64,000 nt of DNA. It comes from Gammaproteobacteria bacterium. Lineage in GTDB: Bacteria > Pseudomonadota > Gammaproteobacteria > Pseudomonadales > Cellvibrionaceae. Both the position numbers and the translations under genes were made by a program. The notes under the pieces were generated by a model. It saw only the letters and a program-made list of their open reading frames with translations. It did no database searches and was not told where the DNA came from. Positions 26,269-34,474 of this stretch are shown here, in pieces. How positions within the stretch are numbered: position 1 is the first letter of the stretch; each line of letters begins with the position of its first letter. The stretch is taken from assembly GCA_021151835.1 (NCBI GenBank), contig JAGKWO010000018.1, forward strand, positions 1 to 64,000. Direction: 5' to 3'.

Positions 26269-27366
26269 TTAACGGGCGTCATAGACGAGCGCAAAGTCCA
26301 CAGGGACAGAGGCGTTGATCGAAGCAATTCCCACCGCTGCACGCAGCGCTTCAACGCCGGCAGTCAGGCCGTAGGTTTCGGCTTTCACCAATACCGGTGG
26401 CAGGCTTTGCACAACTACACGTGAGGTAGTCAGTTTCTGCACCGACACTTTGGTGGTGATATTGGCAGTCACACCGTGCAGGTTGAGGCTGGCGGTAATA
26501 TCAGTCTGGCTGGTTTGGCCAACCGCTAAATTAGCAATCAAAGTGGTCGGTACAGTGACGGTTACAGTCGCTGTCGGGTTAGTTGCAGTCTCAAATAGGA
26601 GATCACGCATACGCTGGTCACGCAGCGCCACACCAGTATTAACGGTGTTTAGGTCAATAGTGAGTGTTGCTACACCCGCTGCACTGATATCACCGGCGAT
26701 ACTGGTGAAGTTGTGCACCTCCACATTGCTGGTGTTTTTGGTGGTTGCAAAATTCAGATAGGAGTCAGTGGTATTCAACGTCCATCCGCCAGTCACAGGG
26801 ACTGACGACGAAGAGGCAGAACTGGGTACAGAACTGCTGCTTGGCGCAATGGAACTGCTGCTTGGCGCAACGGAACTGCTGGAGCGTGAAGAACTGCTGG
26901 GAATGAGTGAACTGGAGCTTGCACTGGAGACCACGGACGAGCTGGAGTTGCCATTATTTCCGCAGAGCGTACCGGTTAACACCGGAATCTCGGCCGCTGC
27001 TGCCCCTTTGGTTCCCTGGAAGCCAAACGTCAGGGTCTGGTTAGGCTGGATAGTACCGTTCCACCCGGCATTTTTTGCCGTGTAAGGGTTGGTACCGCTC
27101 AGAACCGAATCATAAGCGCTGGTAATGCGGTTATCGCCAGCATACTGCCAGCTAACGCTCCAGCTGGTTACGGCAGCGGTTGTATCGTTGGTTATTTTGA
27201 TGGTACCGGTGAATCCATTGCTCCATTGGCTGACAGCGTACTGACAGGCCGCCTGGGCTTGAATGGAAAGCGCGGACACAGCCAGAGAGAACCCCAGTGC
27301 ACAGAGGGAGCGCGTTAGCGCACCCGCCGGACGAGGGTCCTTCGCAAAGGCTTTAAGGCTACTCAT
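26269..27366 (-). CDS. Secreted CBM2-YceI protein
   Basis: 365 residues from the ATG at 27366, which has GAGGAA seven bases upstream; the frame opens at 27399 without a ribosome binding site. A signal peptide with twin-Arg-poor basic start leads to AQAAC, followed by a CBM2 (about 40-140: CQYAVSQWSNGFTGTI and NAGWNGTIQPNQTLTFGF), a serine-rich linker, and a YceI-like domain (about 190-365). The YceI part has LRDQRMRDLLFE, closely similar to IRDPRMQNLLFE in the next gene, so the two are paralogues. A Saccharophagus YceI-type domain of this kind was shown to bind a polyprenoid (ubiquinone). It probably carries a quinone or lipid at the substrate surface. First gene of the operon. Confidence 0.9.
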   Translation of the reverse strand: MSSLKAFAKDPRPAGALTRSLCALGFSLAVSALSIQAQAACQYAVSQWSNGFTGTIKITNDTTAAVTSWSVSWQYAGDNRITSAYDSVLSGTNPYTAKNAGWNGTIQPNQTLTFGFQGTKGAAAAEIPVLTGTLCGNNGNSSSSVVSSASSSSLIPSSSSRSSSSVAPSSSSIAPSSSSVPSSASSSSVPVTGGWTLNTTDSYLNFATTKNTSNVEVHNFTSIAGDISAAGVATLTIDLNTVNTGVALRDQRMRDLLFETATNPTATVTVTVPTTLIANLAVGQTSQTDITASLNLHGVTANITTKVSVQKLTTSRVVVQSLPPVLVKAETYGLTAGVEALRAAVGIASINASVPVDFALVYDAR

Positions 27367-27444
27367 AGTGCATTCCTCGAAGGTGAAGCCGATTGGCATC
27401 GGCGGGGATAAACAGGGTTGTTACCAAAATGTTGTTATTTACTT

Positions 27445-27470
27445 GTTGTAATGACTTTCGTTGTAGTGAC
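27445..27470. promoter_or_regulatory. Paired 11-bp direct repeat upstream of the CBM2-YceI operon
   Basis: GTTGTAATGAC (27445-27455) and GTTGTAGTGAC (27460-27470) differ at one base and are 15 bp apart. They lie about 80-105 bp upstream of the operon start. This could be an activator site; the factor is unknown. Confidence 0.4.
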
Positions 27471-27584
27471 GTTCTTATGATGACTAGAGCTAACAAGTCC
27501 CGCGCCGGGAACTCACCTGACGCGAGGGGTCCAACAAACCCGGCAATGGCCCGGGGTATATCCAAACAGGTGATGGGCAAATCC

Positions 27585-28193
27585 TTAATCAAATTTGCGT
27601 GAAGCATTCATCGGCATGCGGTCAGTTAACGCGCGCGGATCGGCATAACTTTTACGCATGCCACGCAAAACTTCCCCGGCAACAATGAATGCGCAAATCA
27701 AAAGGCCGGAATAAATAAACATCACAAAACTGTAATCGACGGTGTAGTTCCAGTTACGGGCGATCCCCAAATAACAGGCAAAAAGCCAGGAAACCGTAGA
27801 AATAGCACCGGTCAATGCCATAAGAATCTGTTCAATTGCTGGCTGACCCAGCAAGCCGCGGCTGGAAATCATGCGCGGGAAACTGAAGTAATGCAGGGCG
27901 ATACCGTTTAATGTCAGCACCGAAACAACGGTAAATTTGGCCCACAGTTTTTCATTCAATAAATACTGCTGTGGATTGTCGATGTAACCCACCAGCACCA
28001 ACGCCAATCCGGAAATCCACAACACCACCAGGGCAATAAACATAATGTCTGCTGATTTAGTCAGCTCCTTGATTGCCAATTCGGAAAGCCGCGATCCTTT
28101 TGATTTGGCCAGGGCCAGGTCTTGAATCAACAAAACTCCCACGGCAACGCAAGCTGCCAATAAGTGAGCATAAACAATCAGGGTTTTAAGCAT
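27585..28193 (-). CDS. Multi-pass inner membrane protein of unknown function
   Basis: 202 residues with about four or five hydrophobic segments: near 5-25 (LIVYAHLLAACVAVGVLLIQ), 50-70 (MFIALVVLWISGLALVLVGY), 85-105, 125-145 and 155-175. A histidine (H10) sits in the first segment and another (H100) in the third (ALHYFSFP), an arrangement also seen in heme-binding or CopD/DUF2214-like membrane proteins; I cannot assign a family with confidence. It lies upstream of the CBM2 operon on the same strand, but the 218-bp gap with putative control sites argues for separate transcription. Confidence 0.75.
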   Translation of the reverse strand: MLKTLIVYAHLLAACVAVGVLLIQDLALAKSKGSRLSELAIKELTKSADIMFIALVVLWISGLALVLVGYIDNPQQYLLNEKLWAKFTVVSVLTLNGIALHYFSFPRMISSRGLLGQPAIEQILMALTGAISTVSWLFACYLGIARNWNYTVDYSFVMFIYSGLLICAFIVAGEVLRGMRKSYADPRALTDRMPMNASRKFD

Positions 28194-28732
28194 GTCGTCC
28201 GCGCCTTTATTGTTGTGATTGTGTTTTTAAAGGTGTAATCGACGATTTGCAGGCGAACGCATCCGACCAGTGCAAAGTCGCATTCTGGCAGCGCGAAAAA
28301 CACAACAAATCAATTACAACTGGGTGGTGAAATAGAAAATATTAATAAAATCAATAAGTTGATTTTTTTCTTGGTTCTTGTTTGGCTTTTTTTGTAGTGG
28401 CGATGCGCTATTTTTTGTATCTGTTATGCGCGTTTACTTCTTATAACTAAAAACTGGCTTTTTCGGCTTGTAAATTATTTTCTTCTTATTGGTTGCCAGT
28501 ATCTCATAATGAAAATAATTTTCCAGCCCCTTTGGCGCATAATTCTCAAAAAGCTTTTGGAAAGGGTTCACAAATTTGATAATTCAGGCGCCAAAAGCAG
28601 CAAACCGGGCAAGCATTCAGATCTATCAGATAAATTCTTTTGGAATTAGGGAAAAGGGAAAAGGGAAAAGGGAAAAGGGAAAAGGGAAAAGGGAAAAGGG
28701 AAAAGGGAAAATAATTCAAATGAAAAATTTTC
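28194..28732. other. AT-rich intergenic region
   Basis: 539 bp without a credible gene. It contains the promoter side of the membrane protein gene, several T-runs (near 28363-28400) and the nine-copy GGGAAAA repeat at 28649-28711. A 73-codon plus-strand frame here merely translates the repeat. Confidence 0.7.
28649..28711. repeat. Nine perfect tandem copies of GGGAAAA
   Basis: A 63-bp microsatellite-like array of the 7-mer GGGAAAA, without any interruption. It lies 22 bp past the 3' end of tadA. A 7-bp unit outside a gene could vary in copy number by slippage. Confidence 0.97.
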
Positions 28733-29266
28733 TTAATCGCAATTATTTATTTTTTCTTTTCGTTTTTGCGCCCGACGCATCGCAAAAAAGTTGCTGAGTT
28801 GATGTTGGCATTGCGTTGCCAGTAAACCACCGGAATAACCGACACTATGATTAAAATAATCGTTATTCAATAATTGCGATTTGCTCACTACCGCACCCGC
28901 TTTAGGTTCCGTTGTTCCAAAAACCAGGCGCGCGATTCGTGCATGCACCAAAGCCCCGACACACATAGTGCAAGGCTCCAGCGTTACATAAATAGTGGAA
29001 TCAATTAAGCGATAGTTCTGTAGCTGGTTGGCCGCTTGTCGCAACGCGATAATTTCCGCATGCGCAGTCGGATCACAGGCGGTAATCGGTTGGTTAAAGC
29101 CCTCTCCCACTATTGCACCCGCTTTTACAATCACAGCACCTACGGGAACTTCACCCAGAGCTTCTGCCTTTGCAGCCAAACTGATTGCATATTCCATCCA
29201 ACGCGCATCCTCAACAGAAAACTCTGCTGGAAGCTGGATCATATTTTCTTGTTCGTTACTACTCAC
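28733..29266 (-). CDS. tadA: tRNA-specific adenosine deaminase
   Basis: The enzyme converts adenosine 34 of tRNA-Arg(ACG) to inosine. 177 residues with the zinc deaminase motifs HAEIIAL (catalytic Glu) and LEPCTMCVGALVHARI (zinc cysteines), plus GAVVSKSQLLN. The start is GTG and shares the 4-base overlap GTGA with the stop of the DUF1653 gene, so the two are translationally coupled. The 3' end is followed by the GGGAAAA array. Confidence 0.96.
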   Translation of the reverse strand: MSSNEQENMIQLPAEFSVEDARWMEYAISLAAKAEALGEVPVGAVIVKAGAIVGEGFNQPITACDPTAHAEIIALRQAANQLQNYRLIDSTIYVTLEPCTMCVGALVHARIARLVFGTTEPKAGAVVSKSQLLNNDYFNHSVGYSGGLLATQCQHQLSNFFAMRRAQKRKEKINNCD

Positions 29267-29532
29267 GAATTTCTATCGCTCACAATTGGAGCCAAATAAT
29301 TCAGCTGTTCTGTTGCTGTTAATTCACGCACCAAACGAAAACGCGGAATAGTCTCACCGGCAATCTCAATAGTACCAGTGAATAAATCCAGGGGCCGCAC
29401 CGACCATCCATAGTCATCGTACAAATAGCGATACACAACATAAGGTTCGTTGGTTTCACTGTGCATCGCTACCTGGAAGACAAAATAATCCCTGCCTTTG
29501 TAATGACGATACAAACCGGATTTCAGGCTCAT
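29263..29532 (-). CDS. DUF1653 domain protein
   Basis: 89 residues matching the small DUF1653 family: GLYRHYKGRDYFVFQVAMHSET, followed by VVYRYLYDDYGWSVRPLDLFTG. The function of the family is unknown. The gene abuts the CoA-transferase gene directly (stop TAA followed at once by its ATG) and overlaps tadA by four bases, so all three are likely read from one transcript. Confidence 0.92.
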   Translation of the reverse strand: MSLKSGLYRHYKGRDYFVFQVAMHSETNEPYVVYRYLYDDYGWSVRPLDLFTGTIEIAGETIPRFRLVRELTATEQLNYLAPIVSDRNS

Positions 29533-30732
29533 TTATATAACACCCGAGTTTTTTAATTCCTGAATTTTTTCAGGAGAGAAATTTAATATCGATTGCAAAA
29601 TTTCCTGCGTGTGGCCGCCCACATCACCGCCCGGCCACTCAGTGCGGCCCGGTGTGGCAGACAGCTTGGGCAGGATGGCCGGAATTTTTAGCGGCTTGCC
29701 ATTGATTTCTACCTGCTCGAACATTCCCCGCGCAGTAAAATGTGGATCTGCAAACATATCCTGCACATTATAAATGGGGCCGGCAGGTACACGTGCAACG
29801 TCCAGCAATTGCAAAATGTCGTCAGAGTTTTTGCTCATGCACCAGGCCGCAAGCGCATTATCAATTTCCAATTCATGTTGTACACGCCCGGCATTATTAG
29901 CCATGCGCGGATCACGCGCCATTTCCGGATGACCAGCTACTTCCATTAAACGCTGGAAAATAGAATCGCCGTTACCACCAATGACGACATATTTTCCATT
30001 TTTACAACGGTAGGTGTTGGTGGGAACTATGCCAGTAACCGTAGTACCCGACGGCTCGCGAATTACGCCCGCCCCGGAAAACTCCGGCACCACCGCTTCC
30101 ATCAAATTGAACATGGATTCATAGAGCGCCACATCGACCACCTGGCCTGCTCCCGCAGTATTTCTCTCACGCTCCAGCAATGCCAGCGCAATTCCCAAGG
30201 CAGCATGGATACCGGAAATGGTATCGCCAATACTTAAATTAGGGCGTACCGGTGCCTGGTCGGGAAAACCGTTGACATAACGGAAACCACTCATACCTTC
30301 GCATACAGAAGCAAAACCGGGTTTACTCGCATAAGGGCCTGATTGCCCATAACCGGAAATGCGCGCATAAATAATTCCGGGATTGGTCTTTTTAATTTCT
30401 TCCGGGCCAAGCCCCCAGGATTCCATAACACCGGGGCGAAAATTTTCGATAACAACATCTGCATTTTCAATTAACTGCCGCGCGATGTGCTGGGCTTCAA
30501 TTTTTTTTAAATCCAGCGTAATACTTTTTTTATTCCTGCCGATACTGCGCCACCAATGCGATGTGCCATTTTCCAACACACGCCAACCGCGAATCGGGTC
30601 GCCTTCCGGCGGTTCGATTTTTATAACCTCTGCACCAAAATATCCCAGCATACATCCGGCAAAAGGCCCTGCAAGTAATTGGCCGATTTCGATAACGCGA
30701 ATACCATCAAGGGGACGGCGTTGATTTATCAT
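29533..30732 (-). CDS. CaiB/BaiF family (class III) CoA transferase
   Basis: 399 residues from the ATG at 30732, with GAGAAG upstream; a TTG at 30762 is possible. It starts with the family signature GIRVIEIGQLLAGPFAGCMLGYFGAEVIKIEPP, includes KSITLDLK, VIENFRPGVMESWGLGPEE (the catalytic Asp region of the family) and ISGYGQSGPYASKPGF. Such enzymes move CoA between carboxylic acids. The substrate cannot be read from the sequence; a dicarboxylate such as succinate or glutarate is common in this clade. First gene of a likely CoA transferase-DUF1653-tadA transcript. Confidence 0.93.
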   Translation of the reverse strand: MINQRRPLDGIRVIEIGQLLAGPFAGCMLGYFGAEVIKIEPPEGDPIRGWRVLENGTSHWWRSIGRNKKSITLDLKKIEAQHIARQLIENADVVIENFRPGVMESWGLGPEEIKKTNPGIIYARISGYGQSGPYASKPGFASVCEGMSGFRYVNGFPDQAPVRPNLSIGDTISGIHAALGIALALLERERNTAGAGQVVDVALYESMFNLMEAVVPEFSGAGVIREPSGTTVTGIVPTNTYRCKNGKYVVIGGNGDSIFQRLMEVAGHPEMARDPRMANNAGRVQHELEIDNALAAWCMSKNSDDILQLLDVARVPAGPIYNVQDMFADPHFTARGMFEQVEINGKPLKIPAILPKLSATPGRTEWPGGDVGGHTQEILQSILNFSPEKIQELKNSGVI

Positions 30733-30810
30733 AAATTGCTTCTCTTCAATGTCTTCGTTCAATGCGTTCCTTCAATAGGGAACAGACAACGTTTAGATGT
30801 CCCATACCTT

Positions 30811-31797
30811 TCAGCGAAAGGCATTAACAGCCAGGATTATTTTCCCGATGTGCCGGCTCGACTCCATTCGCAAATGCGCAGCGGCAATTTGCTCGAATGG
30901 AAAAATGGAATCAATTACCGGTTTTATTTTTTGTGCGCGGAGCAAAGGCCAGACTTGCTCTTCCAATTCAGTGGCGATGCGAGCTTTCAGTGCAGCAGAT
31001 TGCGCACGCAACGTAGAGCCGGTGAGAACCAAACGTTTTAGCATCAACGGCATTAAATCAACCGTAACCTTGCTACCGTTTAAAAAAGCAATATTGACAA
31101 TACGCGCATCTTTCGCCGCCGCTGAAAAATTGCGCTGGATATAATCACCACCAACCATATCCAAGATTACATTACACCCCTGCCCTGCGGTTATTGTTTT
31201 TATCACGGCAACAAAATCCTGTTCGCGATAATTAATTGCCGTTGCACCGGATTTTTCTATCGCCAGGCATTTTTCCACTGAACCGGCGGTGGCAATTACA
31301 GTAGCGCCAAACGCTTGCGCCAACTGAATAGCGGCAATGCCTATACCGCTGGTTCCGCCATGAACCAGCAATGTTTCGCCCGCCGTTAATTGCGCACGCT
31401 GGAACAAATTGTGCCACACGGTAAAAAAAGTTTCTGGCAACGCCGCTGCTTCAAGGTAAGAAAACTGTTCGGGGATTGGCAAACACTGCGCGGCGGGCGC
31501 AACAGCGTATTCAGCGTAACCACCGCCATTAACCAAAGCACAAACGCTGTCGCCAACCTGCCAACGCGTTACATTTTCGCCACAAGCAATAATTTCTCCA
31601 GCGACTTCAAGCCCCAGTATTGGCGACGCATCGGCCGGCGGTGGATAAAGCCCCTGGCGCTGCAAAATATCGGGGCGATTAATTCCGGCAGCATGGACAC
31701 GGATTAAAACCTCATCCGCTTTAACAGCTGGAGTTTGGGCTTCATCGATAAATAACTGCGAAGCATCGCCAGGATTTTTAGTGGTTATGTATTTCAT
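30811..31797 (-). CDS. NAD(P)H quinone oxidoreductase, zinc-independent MDR (PIG3-like)
   Basis: 328 residues from the ATG at 31797. It belongs to the medium-chain dehydrogenase/reductase superfamily: VLIRVHAAGINRPDILQRQG at the N-terminus, LGLEVAGEI, and the nucleotide-binding VHGGTSGIGIAAIQLAQAFG. The zinc ligands of classical alcohol dehydrogenases are absent, as in quinone oxidoreductases. YPPP after QRQG is typical of the PIG3/TP53I3 group. The ATG lies 4 nt after the pdxH stop codon, so the two genes are one transcriptional unit. Confidence 0.93.
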   Translation of the reverse strand: MKYITTKNPGDASQLFIDEAQTPAVKADEVLIRVHAAGINRPDILQRQGLYPPPADASPILGLEVAGEIIACGENVTRWQVGDSVCALVNGGGYAEYAVAPAAQCLPIPEQFSYLEAAALPETFFTVWHNLFQRAQLTAGETLLVHGGTSGIGIAAIQLAQAFGATVIATAGSVEKCLAIEKSGATAINYREQDFVAVIKTITAGQGCNVILDMVGGDYIQRNFSAAAKDARIVNIAFLNGSKVTVDLMPLMLKRLVLTGSTLRAQSAALKARIATELEEQVWPLLRAQKIKPVIDSIFPFEQIAAAHLRMESSRHIGKIILAVNAFR

Positions 31798-31801
31798 TGG
31801 A

Positions 31802-32446
31802 TCAGGGCTCAAGGCGCTGGATCAACCAGGAACCATTTTGCTGCAAGTTATATTCAAAGCGATCATGCAGACGTGCAGCACCGCCTTGCCAGAATTCGAT
31901 TTGATGTGGCTTTATGCGGAAGCCGCCCCAAAAATCCGGTAGTGGCACTTCACCTTTGGCAAATTTATTTTTCATCGTTTCAAACTGCTGCATCAACAAC
32001 GCACGCGATGAAATGGGTTTGCTTTGCTGCGATGCCCAGGCACCTAATTGGCTAGCACGCGGGCGAGTTACAAAATACTTCAATACTTCTGCAGTGGATA
32101 ATTGCTCGGCTACACCGCACACTTTCACCTGCCGCTCCAGAAAGTACCAGGGAAAGTGTAAACTGATTTTCGGATTCTGTTTTAAATCCTGCGCTTTGCG
32201 GCTATTCAGGTTGGTGTAAAACACAAATCCTTGTTCATCCATATGCTTAAGCAAAACGATACGCTGCGATGGCTGGCCAGTTGCATCTACCGTCGCAATA
32301 GTCATTGCATTCGGGTCGGGAATTCCGGATTTGATAGTTTGTTCCATCCAGCGATTAAATTGTTCAAAAGGACTGGCCGCCAGATCGGCTAATTCCAAAC
32401 CGCCCTGCGTATATTCGCGGCGAAAATCTTCCAGCTTTAATTCCAT
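31802..32446 (-). CDS. pdxH: Pyridoxamine/pyridoxine 5'-phosphate oxidase
   Basis: The FMN enzyme forms pyridoxal 5'-phosphate from PNP or PMP. 214 residues, family length. Signatures are PNAMTIATVDATGQPSQRIVLLK, FYTNLNSRKAQDL, the SRASQLGAW-like stretch (RPRASQLGAWASQQS) and the C-terminal HQIEFWQGGAARLHDRF with its FMN/PLP residues. It heads a two-gene unit with the quinone oxidoreductase. Confidence 0.97.
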   Translation of the reverse strand: MELKLEDFRREYTQGGLELADLAASPFEQFNRWMEQTIKSGIPDPNAMTIATVDATGQPSQRIVLLKHMDEQGFVFYTNLNSRKAQDLKQNPKISLHFPWYFLERQVKVCGVAEQLSTAEVLKYFVTRPRASQLGAWASQQSKPISSRALLMQQFETMKNKFAKGEVPLPDFWGGFRIKPHQIEFWQGGAARLHDRFEYNLQQNGSWLIQRLEP

Positions 32447-32494
32447 ACAGTAGCTCCGTCATAAACGCATTCATGCGCGTCAGACCCATGAAAT

Positions 32495-32523
32495 AAAAAG
32501 GCACTGCCATGCAGTGCCTTTTT
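32495..32523. terminator. Strong hairpin between the catalase and pdxH genes
   Basis: A 13-bp perfect stem AAAAAGGCACTGC/GCAGTGCCTTTTT with loop CAT. The A and T flanks make it functional in either direction. On the minus strand it lies upstream of pdxH and stops any read-through from the catalase gene. Confidence 0.85.
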
Positions 32524-32748
32524 GTGACGCCTTGCAAGAGGCTATTCTACCCCATGAAATCAACAATGCGAGAGAGGAAACTTGCGTGGTTCATTGCCCT
32601 TATTGCCGTAATTAAGCTTGACCACATCCAGCTGGCGCAGTAGATAAGGTTTGCAATCCTGATGATAAACACCGGTGACAAAAGATCCTCGCACAAATAA
32701 AAACGCCGCTCACCAGAGCGGCGTCGTCGCAATCTTGCTTCAGCAAAA
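32524..32748. other. Intergenic space downstream of catalase
   Basis: Between the two hairpins no gene is evident. A 61-codon minus-strand frame (32547-32732) lies here, but it runs through the catalase terminator and has no ribosome binding site, so I do not call it. Confidence 0.6.
32703..32724 (-). terminator. Rho-independent terminator after catalase
   Basis: A 9-bp perfect stem ACGCCGCTC/GAGCGGCGT with loop ACCA, followed on the minus strand by TTTTATTT. It lies 25 nt after the catalase stop codon. Confidence 0.88.
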
Positions 32749-34194
32749 TCACAAGAGGGCTTTTACCCGCGCAGCGTAATCAGGGTCAGCCTTGTGCAAA
32801 TATCCCAGGATGCGCTCCTGAATTGATGTATTGGCTTGCGATAACCCGGCAGCCACATTGCGCGCAAGCTGCGCCTTTTGATCATCATTCATCAATCGAA
32901 ACAAATCACCCGCCTGGGAATAATAATCTTCACTCAGTTGATCGTAGCGATCTACCACCGCATTACTTAATACCATTGGCGGCTCTCTATAAGCCGGATT
33001 CGGCGCCGGGTAACCCTGGGCAGCACGATCATTCGGGTAATAATTTGCTCCACTGGTTTGCACCTGGTTGCCATGACCAAACGGACAGCCGGCTGCTGCA
33101 CCATCGCGCTGGTAGTGATTCACCGGGCAACGCGGCGCATTTACCGGCAATTGGTTGTGATTCACACCTACGCGATAACGATGCGCATCCTGATAGGCGA
33201 GCAAACGCGCTTGCAACATTTTATCCGGTGATGCTCCGGTACCCGGCACCAGATTGCTCGGTGCAAATGCAGACTGTTCGGTTTCAGCAAAATAATTTTG
33301 CACATTACGATTTAATTCAAGCTGGCCAATTTCAATTAACGGGTAATCTTTGTGTGGCCAGACTTTGGTTAAATCAAATGGATTGATATGGTAAGTCTCC
33401 GCTTCTTTCTCGGGCATGATCTGGATTTTTACTGTCCAGCTGGGAAACTCACCGCGATCAATCGCATCAATCAAATCTTTTTGCGCGCCGAACGGCGGTT
33501 GTTTTGCGGCTTCTTCATCAGTCAGGGTTTTAATGCCCTGATTGGTTTTGAAATGCCACTTCACCCAGTAACGCTCGCCTTTGTCATTCCACAAACTCAA
33601 TGTGTGTGAACTAAAACCATGAACGTGGCGATAAGACAACGGAATGCCGCGATCAGACATTAATATCGTCATTTGATGTAGCGACTGCGGGTGATTGGCC
33701 CAGAATTCGTAAGCAGCAGCGGGGTCAGGTAAATTGGTTTGTGGATTTTTCTTTTGCGAGTGAATGAAATCGGGAAACTTGATCGGATCATTCAAAAAGA
33801 ATACCGGTGTGTTATTACCAACCACATCGTAATTGCCCTGACGGGTATAAAACTTCACGGCGAAACCGCGCGGGTCACGCGCATAATCACTTGAATCCTG
33901 GCCGCCGCCCACGGTGGAAAAACGTAAAAATACTTCGGTCTTATCACCTTCTTTTTGCAAAAAATCAGCAACCGTATAGTCACTCAAGGTCTTGCTCAGG
34001 GTGAAGTGACCATAGGCACCGGTACCGCGCGCATGTACTACGCGCTCGGGGATTCGTTCGCGGTTAAAATGCGCGAGTTTTTCAAATAAATAATGGTTGT
34101 CGAACGTAAGCGGGCCGCGTGGACCAACACTGATACTATTGTTGTCATCGGCCACGGGAGCGCCAGCAGAAGTAGTCAAATCGATTTTGCTCAT
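32749..34194 (-). CDS. Monofunctional heme catalase (KatA-type, small subunit)
   Basis: The enzyme dismutates hydrogen peroxide. 481 residues from the ATG at 34194 (another ATG at 34209). The distal active site is in RIPERVVHARGTGAYGHF (catalytic His), the Asn is in FFLNDPIKFPD, and the proximal heme ligand Tyr is in RLLAYQDAHRYRVG. Length and lack of a C-terminal domain place it with the small-subunit clade. No signal peptide, so cytoplasmic. The 280-bp divergent spacer to mobA is AT-rich and includes the dyad AATCAA/TTGATT near 34275; an OxyR site is not recognisable by eye. Confidence 0.96.
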   Translation of the reverse strand: MSKIDLTTSAGAPVADDNNSISVGPRGPLTFDNHYLFEKLAHFNRERIPERVVHARGTGAYGHFTLSKTLSDYTVADFLQKEGDKTEVFLRFSTVGGGQDSSDYARDPRGFAVKFYTRQGNYDVVGNNTPVFFLNDPIKFPDFIHSQKKNPQTNLPDPAAAYEFWANHPQSLHQMTILMSDRGIPLSYRHVHGFSSHTLSLWNDKGERYWVKWHFKTNQGIKTLTDEEAAKQPPFGAQKDLIDAIDRGEFPSWTVKIQIMPEKEAETYHINPFDLTKVWPHKDYPLIEIGQLELNRNVQNYFAETEQSAFAPSNLVPGTGASPDKMLQARLLAYQDAHRYRVGVNHNQLPVNAPRCPVNHYQRDGAAAGCPFGHGNQVQTSGANYYPNDRAAQGYPAPNPAYREPPMVLSNAVVDRYDQLSEDYYSQAGDLFRLMNDDQKAQLARNVAAGLSQANTSIQERILGYLHKADPDYAARVKALL

Positions 34195-34474
34195 AATTAC
34201 ATCATCCATTAGTGATTTAAATTAAGTGGCTGGAATACATCGCCATGATAGGCGACAGCACGAAATATAAAAAATCAATTATTATTATTTGATTAATAGC
34301 TTTTACCATTAGATCAAATTTTTACACTGACAAAACCTTCACATAAAAATCGTGGTCCTAACCCTTGCCACCAGCTAAACTACACAGTACGACAAATAAG
34401 GATTCGCGCGCCATGATGCCGGGATGAGCGCTTAAACAATCCTAGACTATGATCCTGACCCAGCCAGTAAACCT

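Noticed and set aside
26800..26950. DNA repeats in the serine linkers, considered as a mobile or variable repeat
   Set aside because: The repetition is explained by serine codons in the linkers (AGC/AGT/TCC runs), ordinary for Cellvibrio CBM2 proteins.
26768..27085. Plus-strand frame coding a glutamate/leucine-rich protein
   Set aside because: It is the reverse reading of the polyserine linker and CBM2 of the real minus-strand gene.
27471..27584. Possible riboswitch (cyclic di-GMP type) in the leader of the CBM2-YceI operon
   Set aside because: Some short GC-rich pairings exist, but I could not fit the conserved core of a GEMM or other known riboswitch.
28576..28797. 73-codon plus-strand frame with Glu-Lys-Gly repeats
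   Set aside because: It only translates the GGGAAAA array and runs into the antisense of tadA.
32547..32732. 61-codon minus-strand frame between catalase and pdxH
   Set aside because: It crosses the catalase terminator stem, has no ribosome binding site and an arginine-rich start typical of a hairpin read as protein.
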